From Streptomyces sp. NRRL B-24085 (GTDB lineage: Bacteria > Actinomycetota > Actinomycetes > Streptomycetales > Streptomycetaceae): a stretch of 64,000 nucleotides of DNA. The stretch lies in assembly GCF_001282115.1 (NCBI RefSeq), contig NZ_LJBR01000037.1, positions 16,539-80,538 of the forward strand. Reading direction: 5' to 3'. Every line of letters starts with the position of its first letter. The first letter of the stretch is position 1. A model generated the notes under the pieces. The model did no database searches. It was not told where the DNA came from and was given only the letters and a program-made list of their open reading frames with translations. Positions 17,523 to 25,593 of the stretch are shown one piece after another. Position numbers and translations under genes: made by a program.

Positions 17523-18851
17523 TCAGGTGCCCAGGAAGTCGGCCAGTCCCTGACGGTACGCCCGGGACAGCCGGCGTAGCGGCCCCGGAGCCCCGCCCTG
17601 GGCGTCGAGCCGTCGGACCAGGTCCGCGACGATCGCCGCGGCCCGGTCCGAACGCTCGCCCACCACACTGTCACCGCGCCACCAGACCGGCCACACCGGC
17701 AGATCCCAGACTGGGTGAGCCATGGCCTCCACGGCCTCCGCGCTCCCGGCCGGTGTCGTCACCTTACGGTCGAGCTCGGCGACCACCAGCTCGAAGATCG
17801 TCGCTGCCCGGGCGTCCCGGCTGTCGAGGGCGAGTGCGAAGCCCACCGTGCCCAGGCACTGGTCACGCCAGGCCGGGGGGACGAACTGGACGATGCCCAC
17901 GAGGACGTCGTGCGCCTGTGTGTACCGGCCCCCGCGCAGCAGGGCGATCCCGTGGTTGAACGCGACGTCGATGTCCTTGGGGTAGCGCCCGTAGGCGGCA
18001 CGCAGTTCCTTCGCGGCCCGCTCGGCCCGGCCCGCCTCGGCGGCCCGCCGGGCGGCTTCAAGGTGCCGACGGGCCCGGTCGCGGTCGCGTGTCTCCTTGC
18101 GGATCTGCCGCGCGAGGTCCGCGGACCCCGGTGCCTTCAGCGCGGCGGCCTCGTCCGGCCGACCCGTCATCAGCAGCAGCTGCACGCCGAGTTCGTTCCA
18201 CCGGTGGTCATGGGGCCATTTGCGCCGCAGTACGGCGAAGGCGTCCCGCGCGCTGTGCACCGCTCCGAGCGCTCCGGCCGACTCCAGCAACTGGCCCCAG
18301 TACAGACGGACGTTGGGCTCCAATTCGACGGCTCGGTGCTCCAGTTCGATCGACGTCCCGTGATCTCCCTGCCGTGCCCGCGCGATCGCCAGCGCGTGCA
18401 GGGCCACGACATGGGCGGGTGCTGCCGCGAGTATCCGGCTGGCCACCTCCTCGCATTCCGTCCAGCGCCCGGCCTCCAGCGCGGTCCGGATCCGCTGGAG
18501 CTCTTCCGCGTAGGGCTCCATGTCGCCCGCGGCCTCCTCGACCTCGAAGACGCCGCCATGGCCGTGCACGACCTGTGCCGGGTCCACGGTGGGCAGGCCC
18601 ATATCGCGCAGCCGCGTCAGGTTCCTGCCGAGCTGGTCGGCCTTCTGGGCGGCCGTGGCCTGGTGGCGCAGGATTTTGATGAGGTGCAGACCGAGTCCCG
18701 TACGGCGGTTGACCAGGCTGTGGACGAAACGCTCGCCGCCCTGGCCGACGCAGGGGCCGATGACGTACTCGGCGTCTCCCACGATCACCAGCCGGCCCTC
18801 GTACTCCTCCGGGTCGTCGGCCGCGATGTCCAGATGACGCGCGGGGCTCAC
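17523..18851 (-). CDS. Tetratricopeptide-repeat protein with a protein-kinase N-lobe-like start
   Basis: 442 residues from GTG 18851, which overlaps the upstream gene's stop (GTGA). Residues about 15-50 read RLVIVGDAEYVIGPCVGQGG then ERFVHSLVNRRTGLGLHLIK, which resembles a kinase glycine-rich loop and the VxxK lysine, but no HRD or DFG motif follows. From about 110 on come TPR-like helical repeats (WTECEEVASRILAAAPAHVV, ALHALAIARARQGDHGTSIE, DIDVAFNHGIALLRGGRYTQ). No signal peptide. Function unknown; TPRs suggest protein interaction, perhaps with the coupled upstream product. The gene ends within a few bases of an IS630 fragment. Confidence 0.82.
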   Translation of the reverse strand: MSPARHLDIAADDPEEYEGRLVIVGDAEYVIGPCVGQGGERFVHSLVNRRTGLGLHLIKILRHQATAAQKADQLGRNLTRLRDMGLPTVDPAQVVHGHGGVFEVEEAAGDMEPYAEELQRIRTALEAGRWTECEEVASRILAAAPAHVVALHALAIARARQGDHGTSIELEHRAVELEPNVRLYWGQLLESAGALGAVHSARDAFAVLRRKWPHDHRWNELGVQLLLMTGRPDEAAALKAPGSADLARQIRKETRDRDRARRHLEAARRAAEAGRAERAAKELRAAYGRYPKDIDVAFNHGIALLRGGRYTQAHDVLVGIVQFVPPAWRDQCLGTVGFALALDSRDARAATIFELVVAELDRKVTTPAGSAEAVEAMAHPVWDLPVWPVWWRGDSVVGERSDRAAAIVADLVRRLDAQGGAPGPLRRLSRAYRQGLADFLGT

Positions 18852-19558
18852 AGCGCGGTCATGGTGTCGTGGGCGGGCAGGGCGAGTTTCAGGAACAGCG
18901 GTGTGCCCACGACACGCTCGGACGAGGCGTCCAGCAGCAGGAAGACGGTGGTCATCCGCAGCCAAATCTCCTCCTCGAAGAACCGCATGTTCGCGGAGTT
19001 GATGTCGAACGAGCCGTCGGGCAGCGGTCCTTCGCTGAAGTTGCGCAGCGAGCAGTCGAGCAGCAGCCGGCGACCGCGGCCGAGGTCGGCGGCCACCGTC
19101 ACGAACGAGTCCGTCTGCGGGGTGACCCGGGAGACCACCCGGAACGTGCCGCTGAAGTGGAAGTAGCCGGAACCGGACGCAGTAGCCTGCGCCCGCTGGA
19201 GTTCGGCCAGGTCCGGAATTGGGCTCCCGGCGGCCAGGGCCAGCATCACCCTCTCCAGCTTGCGCAGGTACGAGACCTTCACCTTCGCCTCGCGCTGGAT
19301 CACTCCGGTACGGCCGTAGCTGCCCCCGGCCTTGAACAGGGTGATCACCTGGGGAACGCCCCAGTCCGTGTCCACCTTGCCGCTGGTGCTGGTCGTGGTG
19401 GATCGCAGCTCCGTGACCTCGTACTCCGCTTCCGGGTCGACCTGTTCGTACAGCTGGTCGACCTTGCCGCGTGAGATATAGCAGAAGTACTCCAGCCGCC
19501 CGCCGGGCGCACCCGGGTTGTCGTCCCGCTGCACGCGGTGACGCCGCCACCATGCCAT
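18848..19558 (-). CDS. Uncharacterised protein coupled to the TPR protein
   Basis: 236 residues from ATG 19558 (MAWWRRHRVQRDDNPGAPGG). The body opens RLEYFCYISRGKVDQLYEQV, then a predicted alpha/beta protein with FFEEEIWLRMTTVFLLLDAS and ERVVGTPLFLKLALPAHDT near the end. The opening resembles, from memory only, proteins filed as DUF7019 (YLYVSxxKVDML..). No catalytic motif, TM helix or signal peptide. The stop overlaps the TPR gene's GTG start, so the two are translated together and probably act together. The frame is open further upstream into IS630-derived sequence, which is why the internal ATG was chosen. Confidence 0.8.
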   Translation of the reverse strand: MAWWRRHRVQRDDNPGAPGGRLEYFCYISRGKVDQLYEQVDPEAEYEVTELRSTTTSTSGKVDTDWGVPQVITLFKAGGSYGRTGVIQREAKVKVSYLRKLERVMLALAAGSPIPDLAELQRAQATASGSGYFHFSGTFRVVSRVTPQTDSFVTVAADLGRGRRLLLDCSLRNFSEGPLPDGSFDINSANMRFFEEEIWLRMTTVFLLLDASSERVVGTPLFLKLALPAHDTMTAL

Positions 19559-19626
19559 GCAGCCATGGTGCCCGAGCGACGCCGACGGGGGGAGCCGGTC
19601 GGCGAAGATCCCGATCAGCCGCTCAC

Positions 19627-19826
19627 GAGAAGGCGTCTGGAGCCTGCTCACGAGGGCCCTGGCCAACTTCGCCGCCGCCGACCTCGCACACCTGACCCGC
19701 GTCATCAAGCGGAAGCTCAAGAAGATCCAATACCGGCCGCACCTGATCACAGGCTGCCTGCCACCCACCGGCCTTGACCTTCAGGGACTGACCGAGACAC
19801 CGGACATCACGCATTCAACCTGAGTA
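19627..19826 (+). pseudogene. 3' remnant of the split IS630 transposase with right inverted repeat
   Basis: WSLLTRALANFAAADLAHLT and RVIKRKLKKIQYRPHLITGC to a TGA at 19821-19823 correspond almost exactly to the last ~65 codons of the IS630 copy ending at 17343. The right terminal repeat at 19800-19826 differs from that of the upstream copy at one base and is again followed by TA. It marks the right edge of the interrupted element. Confidence 0.85.
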
Positions 19827-20024
19827 CTTCATTACATGTACGTCGGCGCTGCGACGGCTGAGAGCCAGGACGTCGCCCAACCGGCCGGGGCCGTACTTGC
19901 GGCGAATTCATGCGCGGTCGGCGAGCTGGGCTCTACGGTGGGGCGACCAGCCGGGCGGGTGATCGAATTGCGCGGGGTTTTCCACGCTTCCCGCTCTGCT
20001 GCCACCAGGGGAGGGCGAGAAACG

Positions 20025-20435
20025 ATGGACGTACGCATTCGGATCGAGTGCACCGACGCCGCGGAAGGGAACGCTGCGGAGTTGACCGAAGCGTTCGCGG
20101 ATTGGCTGGGTGAGGACCGTGCGGTCGCCGCGCACGCGGACATCCGCAAGGTGCGCCAGCCGCGGAACGACGGCGGGATGTCGGGCGACGTGCTCAGCTG
20201 GATCTCGCTTGGCACGAGTTCAGGCTTCTCGGCGGCGGCCCTTGCCTACTCCCACCTGTCGTATCGGGCATCGCTGCCGCGTCGGGTGCAGGCGGCCACG
20301 CGCCTCGTCATCGAGCGTGGCTCCACGCGAGTCACCATCGAGGGCGGCTCTGCGGACGACGTCTCCCGTATCGCTCAGGCTCTGGGTGCGGCCGAACTGG
20401 CCGGGCCTGCTGCCTCAGCCGACCCGTTGGCATAG
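20025..20435 (+). CDS. EACC1-like effector-associated component
   Basis: 136 residues from ATG 20025 (MDVRIRIECTDAAEGNAAEL). The layout is an N-terminal beta strand, an Ala-rich helix with FADWLGEDRAVAAHADIR, a hydrophobic middle (WISLGTSSGFSAAALAYSHL) and a C-terminal RLVIERGSTRVTIEGGSADD strand pair. This matches my memory of EACC1, a small constant partner encoded directly upstream of variable effectors in actinobacterial conflict systems. It ends 8 bases before the caspase gene, so the two are co-translated. Its molecular role is not established; it is thought to link sensing to effector activation. Confidence 0.75.
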   Translation: MDVRIRIECTDAAEGNAAELTEAFADWLGEDRAVAAHADIRKVRQPRNDGGMSGDVLSWISLGTSSGFSAAALAYSHLSYRASLPRRVQAATRLVIERGSTRVTIEGGSADDVSRIAQALGAAELAGPAASADPLA

Positions 20436-20443
20436 GACCTCCG

Positions 20444-22531
20444 GTGGCGCTACCCAATACGGGAACGAGTGCGGCGGTACTGATCGGCGTGGCCGCGTAC
20501 ACCCGGCTGGATCCCCTGCCCGCGGTCACCGCAGGGGTGACGCGGATGGCCGAACTGCTGCGCGACCGCCAGGTGTGGGGCCTGCCGAGGGAGCAGGTCA
20601 CTCTGCTGGGGTCCAACGCGTCCAGAGACACCGTCCTGGGCGCGGTTCGGGATGCGGCGTCCGGCTGCACCGACACGCTGTTGGTCTACTTCGCCGGACA
20701 TGGGCTGCGCGATCGTAGCGATGAGCTGTACCTGGCCCTGGCCGACGCCGACGATGAGCACCCGGAGATCGCAAGCCTGGCCTATCCGGAACTGCGCCGG
20801 GTCGTGGGGCGCGCGGGATACCGGGCGCGGCGCCGCATCACGATGCTGGACTGCTGTTACAGCGGCCTGGCAGGCGGGATGGGCGCGGCGACCCTTGCCC
20901 GTCCGGACCTCGCCCATCTTCTGGAGGAGGACGGCGACGACGAGCCCGAGGGCGGAGACTACGGCAGCTGTGTGCTGACATCGGCGCCGAAGACCGGCCG
21001 CTCCTTCGCACCGCCCGGTGCACGGTATCCGGAGTTCACCGGTGAGCTGATCGAAGTTTTGGAGCACGGCATCCCGGACGCCGGACCGACCCTCAGCGTG
21101 GAACAGATCTGGCGGCGGGTGCGCCGCCGGCTGCTGACGCAGGGCAGCCCCGAGCCCCAGCAGTTCGGACACAACGCGGTCGCCCGCCAGGGCTGGGTGC
21201 ACAACCGCGCGCACGGCCGCGCCCCCTCGTTCAAAGAGCCGTTCGAGGCCCCCACCGGCACTGCCCCGGCTCCAGCCGCACCGCCCTTGCGCCCCGATGC
21301 TGTCCTCAGGGCAGCATCGCGAACGACCGGTCAGAGCCTCCAGACGGCACCCACCCCTCAGGCACCGCCCATGCCCCAGCCGTCGGCTCTTCCCGGGAGC
21401 GCTCGGCCAGCGGTGCGGGGCATCACGCGCCGCCGGGCAATCATGCTGGGCACCGCGGTGGCAGCCTTGGCCGGCGGCATCGCCGAAGCCGTCAACCTCA
21501 CCTCGGGCACGCATTCCGAACCCGACAAATGGCGCCTGCGCTGGCGATTCGATGCCGCCAACGCACTCAGTGCCGCGCCCACGATCGCGGACGGCGTGGT
21601 CTACGTCGGCAGCGGCGACTACAACCTTTATGCGATCGACGCCGCCACCGGCACCAAGAAGTGGGCCTTCAAGACCGGCGACCAGATCAACTCCTCGCCC
21701 GCCGTGGTGGACGGGGTGGTCTACTTCGGCAGCGATGACCGCAACGTCTACGCTGTACACGCCGATACCGGCAGGAAGAAGTGGTCGCACCAGACCGGCA
21801 AAGCCGTGGCCGCTTCGCCCGCGGTCGTGGGCGGGACGGTGTACATCGGTGGCTGGGACAACCACATGTACGCGCTGGACGCGGCGACTGGCGCCGAGAA
21901 GTGGTCCTTCCCCACGGGCGCCTACGTCGACGAAGTGCGGCCGGTGGTGGTGGGCGGTCTGGTGTACTTCGGCAGCCTCGACAAGAGCTTTTACGCCCTG
22001 GATGCTGCGACGGGAAAGAAGAAGTGGGCTTACGAGATCGGCGCCTCGTCCTCGTCGCCCACCGCGGCGGGAGGCACGGTGTATGTGGGGGGCGGGAATG
22101 ACAGCGTGTTCGCGCTGAATGCCGCGACCGGCACCAAGAAGTGGTCCTACCGCGGCGACGCACAGGCCACGACCAACCGTGACAGCGAGATCACCTCCTC
22201 GCCAGTGCAGGCCGACGGCGTCCTCTACGTCGGCAGTTGGGACCACAACGTCTACGCGCTGGACGCCGCGACCGGCACCAAGAAGTGGGCCTACGAGACC
22301 GGCGACGAGGTATGGGGCGGTCCCGCCGTAGTCGGCGGTGTGGTCTACATCGGCAGTTTCGACCACCGTCTCTACGCGCTGGACGCCGCCACCGGCACCA
22401 AGAAGTGGAGCTACGAAACCGACTTCCAGATCCCCAGCTCACCTGTCGTCAAGAACAGCACGGTGTTCGTCTGCAGCAATGGTCAGTACGTCTACGCCCT
22501 GGACACGAGCGCCAAGAAGCCCTCGAGCTAG
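20444..22531 (+). CDS. Caspase-domain protein with TM helix and eight-bladed PQQ-like beta-propeller
   Basis: 695 residues, GTG start. 10-250 is a C14 caspase/metacaspase domain with catalytic His86 (YFAGHGL) and Cys138 (LDCCYSG). A Pro/Ala-rich linker (265-325) leads to one membrane segment at about 332-351 (RRRAIMLGTAVAALAGGIAE), then eight ~40-residue repeats built around SSPAVVDGVVYFGS and YALDAATGTKKW. The caspase is therefore likely cytoplasmic and the propeller on the other side of the membrane. Family knowledge: such caspases in actinobacteria pair with EACC1 and are proposed self-killing or defence effectors; the propeller is the likely sensor. The predicted proteolytic activity and trigger are untested here. 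Confidence 0.93.
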   Translation: MALPNTGTSAAVLIGVAAYTRLDPLPAVTAGVTRMAELLRDRQVWGLPREQVTLLGSNASRDTVLGAVRDAASGCTDTLLVYFAGHGLRDRSDELYLALADADDEHPEIASLAYPELRRVVGRAGYRARRRITMLDCCYSGLAGGMGAATLARPDLAHLLEEDGDDEPEGGDYGSCVLTSAPKTGRSFAPPGARYPEFTGELIEVLEHGIPDAGPTLSVEQIWRRVRRRLLTQGSPEPQQFGHNAVARQGWVHNRAHGRAPSFKEPFEAPTGTAPAPAAPPLRPDAVLRAASRTTGQSLQTAPTPQAPPMPQPSALPGSARPAVRGITRRRAIMLGTAVAALAGGIAEAVNLTSGTHSEPDKWRLRWRFDAANALSAAPTIADGVVYVGSGDYNLYAIDAATGTKKWAFKTGDQINSSPAVVDGVVYFGSDDRNVYAVHADTGRKKWSHQTGKAVAASPAVVGGTVYIGGWDNHMYALDAATGAEKWSFPTGAYVDEVRPVVVGGLVYFGSLDKSFYALDAATGKKKWAYEIGASSSSPTAAGGTVYVGGGNDSVFALNAATGTKKWSYRGDAQATTNRDSEITSSPVQADGVLYVGSWDHNVYALDAATGTKKWAYETGDEVWGGPAVVGGVVYIGSFDHRLYALDAATGTKKWSYETDFQIPSSPVVKNSTVFVCSNGQYVYALDTSAKKPSS

Positions 22532-22892
22532 GTGTATTGACGCGCAGGGTGTTGTTCACACGGCGGTGGGGCGGCAGGCGTCCGCCCATGGTGAGGGGGA
22601 GTGTGAAGTACGCGGATGACCTGGGCGATGACCCCGTGCTGAGCGTCGAGGCTGCAGAACAAGCCACATTCGACGACTGTGCGGGAGCCGCCAGTCACCG
22701 TGATGTCGGCTTCCCCGGCTCCGGACTCGGACGCAGAAACGCGCGAAGGCGACCGGAACTGCCGCGACTCGCAGTGACCGCGCACGATGCGCCCACCGGG
22801 GGCACGGCCTGCCGATGTGGCGATCTCGGCCGGATGGCCTCGCCCCGGCCGGGGCGCTGTCGTCATACCGGCCCCGGCAACGGCATGCCGGT
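22532..22892. other. 360-base gap between the caspase gene and the IS701 tail
   Basis: No supported gene. A short stretch beginning VKYADDLGDDPVLS (about 22600) reads like protein but has no family I recognise. No terminator hairpin was seen directly after the caspase stop. Confidence 0.4.
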
Positions 22893-24196
22893 CTACTGTG
22901 AGGTGGGTGAAGGCTGAGGCAGCAGAGCTTGCCCCCGGTAGTGACAGCGACGAGCGACAGCCTGACGGTGTCGTCTCCACGCCGACCAATTCAATGCGTG
23001 GGTGACGGGATCGTGGTCGGCTCGTGGCCGGGGCAGGAGAGCGTCCAGGAGCCGCCGGATCTCTGCCACCGTGAGCGGGACGAGGGCTGATGCGTTTCTG
23101 CAGCCCCCTTTGTGTCGCTGCTGGCCTCGGCCGCGAGTGCGGTCAGGACTGCATGGGCGAGCATCGCGAGTGTGATGTGTCGATGCCAGCCGATGTAGCG
23201 TCGGACTTCGTACTCATCCAGGCCGCACTCGTTCTTCGCGGCCTGGAAGCACTCCTCGATGGCCCAGCGGCTGCCGGCGATCCGGGCCAACTCGGCGATT
23301 TCGATGCCGGCGGAAGCGTAGGCCATGTAGTAGGCGATCTCGCTGGGGTCGGACAGGCTGCGCCGGGCCATCACCCAGCGGTGATGCGTGGGCGGATCAG
23401 GGTCGAAGATGATGTTGCCGGGCAGTTTTGCTGCGGCCCAGTCGTAGATGCGCGGGCCCTTCGCCCCGTCGCCGCAGGACAGCCGCTGCCAGACATCACC
23501 AGGTGCCTCGTCGATGAGTTGGTCGATCCGCCAGATACCGGCCAGGGACTTGATCTGCTGGGACTTGGGCACCGCCACCACATAGCCGACGTCGAGTTGT
23601 TCGAGCAGACGGCGGAAGTGCCAGTCCTGTCCATAGGCCTCGTCCGCGGTGACCCATGCGGCGGGCAGGCCGGCAGCCAGGCAGCGATGCATGATGTCCC
23701 TGGCCAGTTCGCCTTTGGTGGCGAAGGCCCGCTCGTCGGGGATCTTCGCTGCTCGGCACCGCTCGCGGTCAGCCGTCCAGGACTTGGGCAGGTAGAGTTC
23801 CCGGTCTACCAGAGCCCGGCCAGAGCCGGTGGCGTAGGCGGCGAACACCCCGATCTGGCAGTTGTCGATCTTCCCGGAGGTGCCGGTGTACTGTCGGCCC
23901 ACCCCGGCCGACGTAGTGCCCTTCTTGATGAACCCAGTGTCATCGATGATCAGCACACCGTCGGGCCCCAGTCGTTCCGACACGTAATCACGGACATTGT
24001 CGCGCAGGGCGTCTACGTCCCAAACGCTACTGTTCAGCAGCCGCTGGAAGCCGTCAGGGGTCCGGTGGCCTTCCCATTCCGCAAGCTGCCAGCCGTTCTT
24101 CCGCGTCGACCGCCCCAGCAGACCACGAACGTAATCCCGCATCCGCCACCCGAGCGAATACCGACTCCAACTCAGCAGCCCAGCAAGCGACTTCAC
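22893..24196 (-). pseudogene. IS701-family transposase with a late frameshift
   Basis: From ATG 24196 about 365 residues are intact: WEGHRTPDGFQRLLNSSVWD, LIIDDTGFIKKGTTSAGVGR with the first catalytic Asp, WVTADEAYGQDW with the second, and RWAIEECFQAAKNECGLDEY with the Glu. At a run of five G (minus strand, about 23105-23109) the expected C-terminus moves to another frame: ALVPLTVAEIRRLLDALLPR, then WSAWRRHRQAVARRCHY to TAG at 22893. In the original frame the tail is nonsense to 22991. All DDE residues remain, so residual activity is possible. Confidence 0.85.
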
Positions 24197-24257
24197 TCAT
24201 CCCTTGCATGCCAGGACAACGACAACCGCCAGCTCAGGACACGAACCGCTGCTGGAG

Positions 24258-25268
24258 TAGTAAGAGGGCGTTTTCTTCTGTTGTTTCATCCCGGATTGCC
24301 GGATTGAGGTGGTTCACGTGCCGCGCCAGCTCGGGGTGGATTCGGCGGTGAGGCGACGGGTCATGAGGTTGATCATCGCGAGGTGAACCATGGCTTCGGA
24401 GCGGTGGGGGTGGGCTTCGTAATCGCGGGCCAGGCGGCGGTGGTTCATCAGCCAGCCCAACGTTCTCTCGACGGTCCACCGCCGGGGCAAGGCGGTGAAG
24501 CCTCTGGCGGCAGGGTCGCGGCGGACGATGTGCATATCGATCCCGAGGGTCGCGGCGTGCTCGACGAGGTACTGGCGGTAGCCGCCGTCGACCCAGGTCT
24601 TGCGGACGGTGGGATGCTCGGCGGCCACCTTCTCGATGAGGGCCTGGCCGGCGACGGAGTCCTGCACGCTCGCGGCCGTGACCAGCACCGCCAGCAGCAG
24701 ACCGACCGTGTCGATGACGATGCTCCGCTTACGGCCCACGATCTTCTTGCCCGCATCGACACCTTGGCCGGATGCCGGGACGTTGGTGGACGTCTTGATG
24801 CTCTGCGAGTCGATGACGCATGCGCTGGGTTCGGCCTCGCGGCCTTCCTGCCTGCGGACTTGGCGGCGAAGGAGACTGTTGAACTGGTCGAAGACGCCCT
24901 CCTCCTGCCACCGGGCGAAGTAGGCGTAGACAGTGTTCCAGTGCGGGTAGTCGTGCGGGAGGTAGCGCCAGGGGATCCCGGTGCGGTTTACGTAAAGGAT
25001 CGCGTCCAGGAGGCTGCGCAGGTCATGGTCGGGAGGCCGGCCGATGTCCAGTCCACGGCCGCGGCGTTCAGCTCGCCAGGCGGTCAGGACTGGCTCGACC
25101 AACTCCCAGCGGGCATCGGACAGATCACTCGGATATCGGCGGCGTTCAGGCACAATTCGGGACTACCCGCAAGGCGCAGGCGCGCGTGCCAGCGCTCGAA
25201 GCGCACGGCGCATAGTCCGGCGCCTTGGGATGAAACAGGAGCAGCCAGGCCAAGACGCCCGCTAAATC
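24258..25268 (-). mobile_element. IS5-family insertion sequence
   Basis: About 1 kb around an intact transposase. The ends share TGTTTCATCCC (24282-24292) with its complement at 25227-25237, plus outer GGGCGT blocks (24265-24270 and complement near 25256-25261) at unequal spacing, so the repeats are imperfect. The exact boundary is uncertain by several bases. Confidence 0.65.
24314..25153 (-). CDS. IS5-family transposase
   Basis: 279 residues in one uninterrupted frame. The N-terminal DUF4096-type segment (MPERRRYPSDLSDARWELVE, GIPWRYLPHDYPHWNTVYAY) is followed by the DDE_Tnp_1 domain: CVIDSQSIKT, RKRSIVIDTVGLLLAVLVTA, VDGGYRQY and VERTLGWLMNHRRLARDYE. The length and all catalytic acidic residues match active IS5 members, so this is the best candidate for a functional transposase in the window. 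It lies next to the damaged IS701 gene, on the same strand. Confidence 0.93.
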   Translation of the reverse strand: MPERRRYPSDLSDARWELVEPVLTAWRAERRGRGLDIGRPPDHDLRSLLDAILYVNRTGIPWRYLPHDYPHWNTVYAYFARWQEEGVFDQFNSLLRRQVRRQEGREAEPSACVIDSQSIKTSTNVPASGQGVDAGKKIVGRKRSIVIDTVGLLLAVLVTAASVQDSVAGQALIEKVAAEHPTVRKTWVDGGYRQYLVEHAATLGIDMHIVRRDPAARGFTALPRRWTVERTLGWLMNHRRLARDYEAHPHRSEAMVHLAMINLMTRRLTAESTPSWRGT

Positions 25269-25415
25269 AACTCTCCTGCAACGCAGACCCCATCAACCTC
25301 ATCGCTCACACCAGGTCCGGCATGAAAACCTATCTAAAACACCTTGATAAAGCGCAAAACACCCTCTGAGAAAGCAGGATGCTTCGACGGGCGTCGGTCG
25401 GGTAGCGTGCGGGCC

Positions 25416-25481
25416 ATGTCGAGTCCTGAGTCAGACAAGGTGGGGGCTTTCGGTCACACCGTCAGCCCCCTGAACCACTGA
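25416..25481 (+). promoter_or_regulatory. Possible leader peptide with overlapping hairpin ahead of the exporter
   Basis: A 21-codon frame (ATG 25416, MSSPESDKVGAFGHTVSPLN, TGA 25479-25481) contains a hairpin: arms 25442-25454 and 25458-25470 pair at 11 of 13 positions around CAC. It ends 112 bases before the exporter start. Leader ORFs with hairpins control several chloramphenicol exporter and cat genes by attenuation. TAGCGT at 25403-25408 could be a -10 box giving a nearly leaderless peptide. No start-site data; this may be coincidence. Confidence 0.35.
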
Positions 25482-25593
25482 TCTCGTAGCCCTGCCGTCA
25501 CACCGCTTTCCGCGGTGGGACGAGTGTGCGCACGGGGCTGGCCGTGGTGACGAGATGACCTTCTCGTGCCTCTCCTCACCCCGGAGCCACTCG

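Noticed and set aside
17523..18851. TPR protein as an active Ser/Thr kinase
   Set aside because: Only a glycine-loop-like start and a Lys; no catalytic HRD or DFG segment.
17715..19166. 483-codon frame opposite the two-gene cassette
   Set aside because: The minus-strand pair has the start/stop coupling and repeat structure; the plus frame is a shadow.
20450..22366. 638-codon minus frame opposite the caspase gene
   Set aside because: Shadow of repeats in the propeller; its apparent periodicity is inherited from the sense strand.
20444..22531. Caspase gene as a PQQ-dependent dehydrogenase because of its repeats
   Set aside because: No PQQ ligand or dehydrogenase catalytic residues; the N-terminal half has the caspase His/Cys dyad, so the repeats are a structural propeller.
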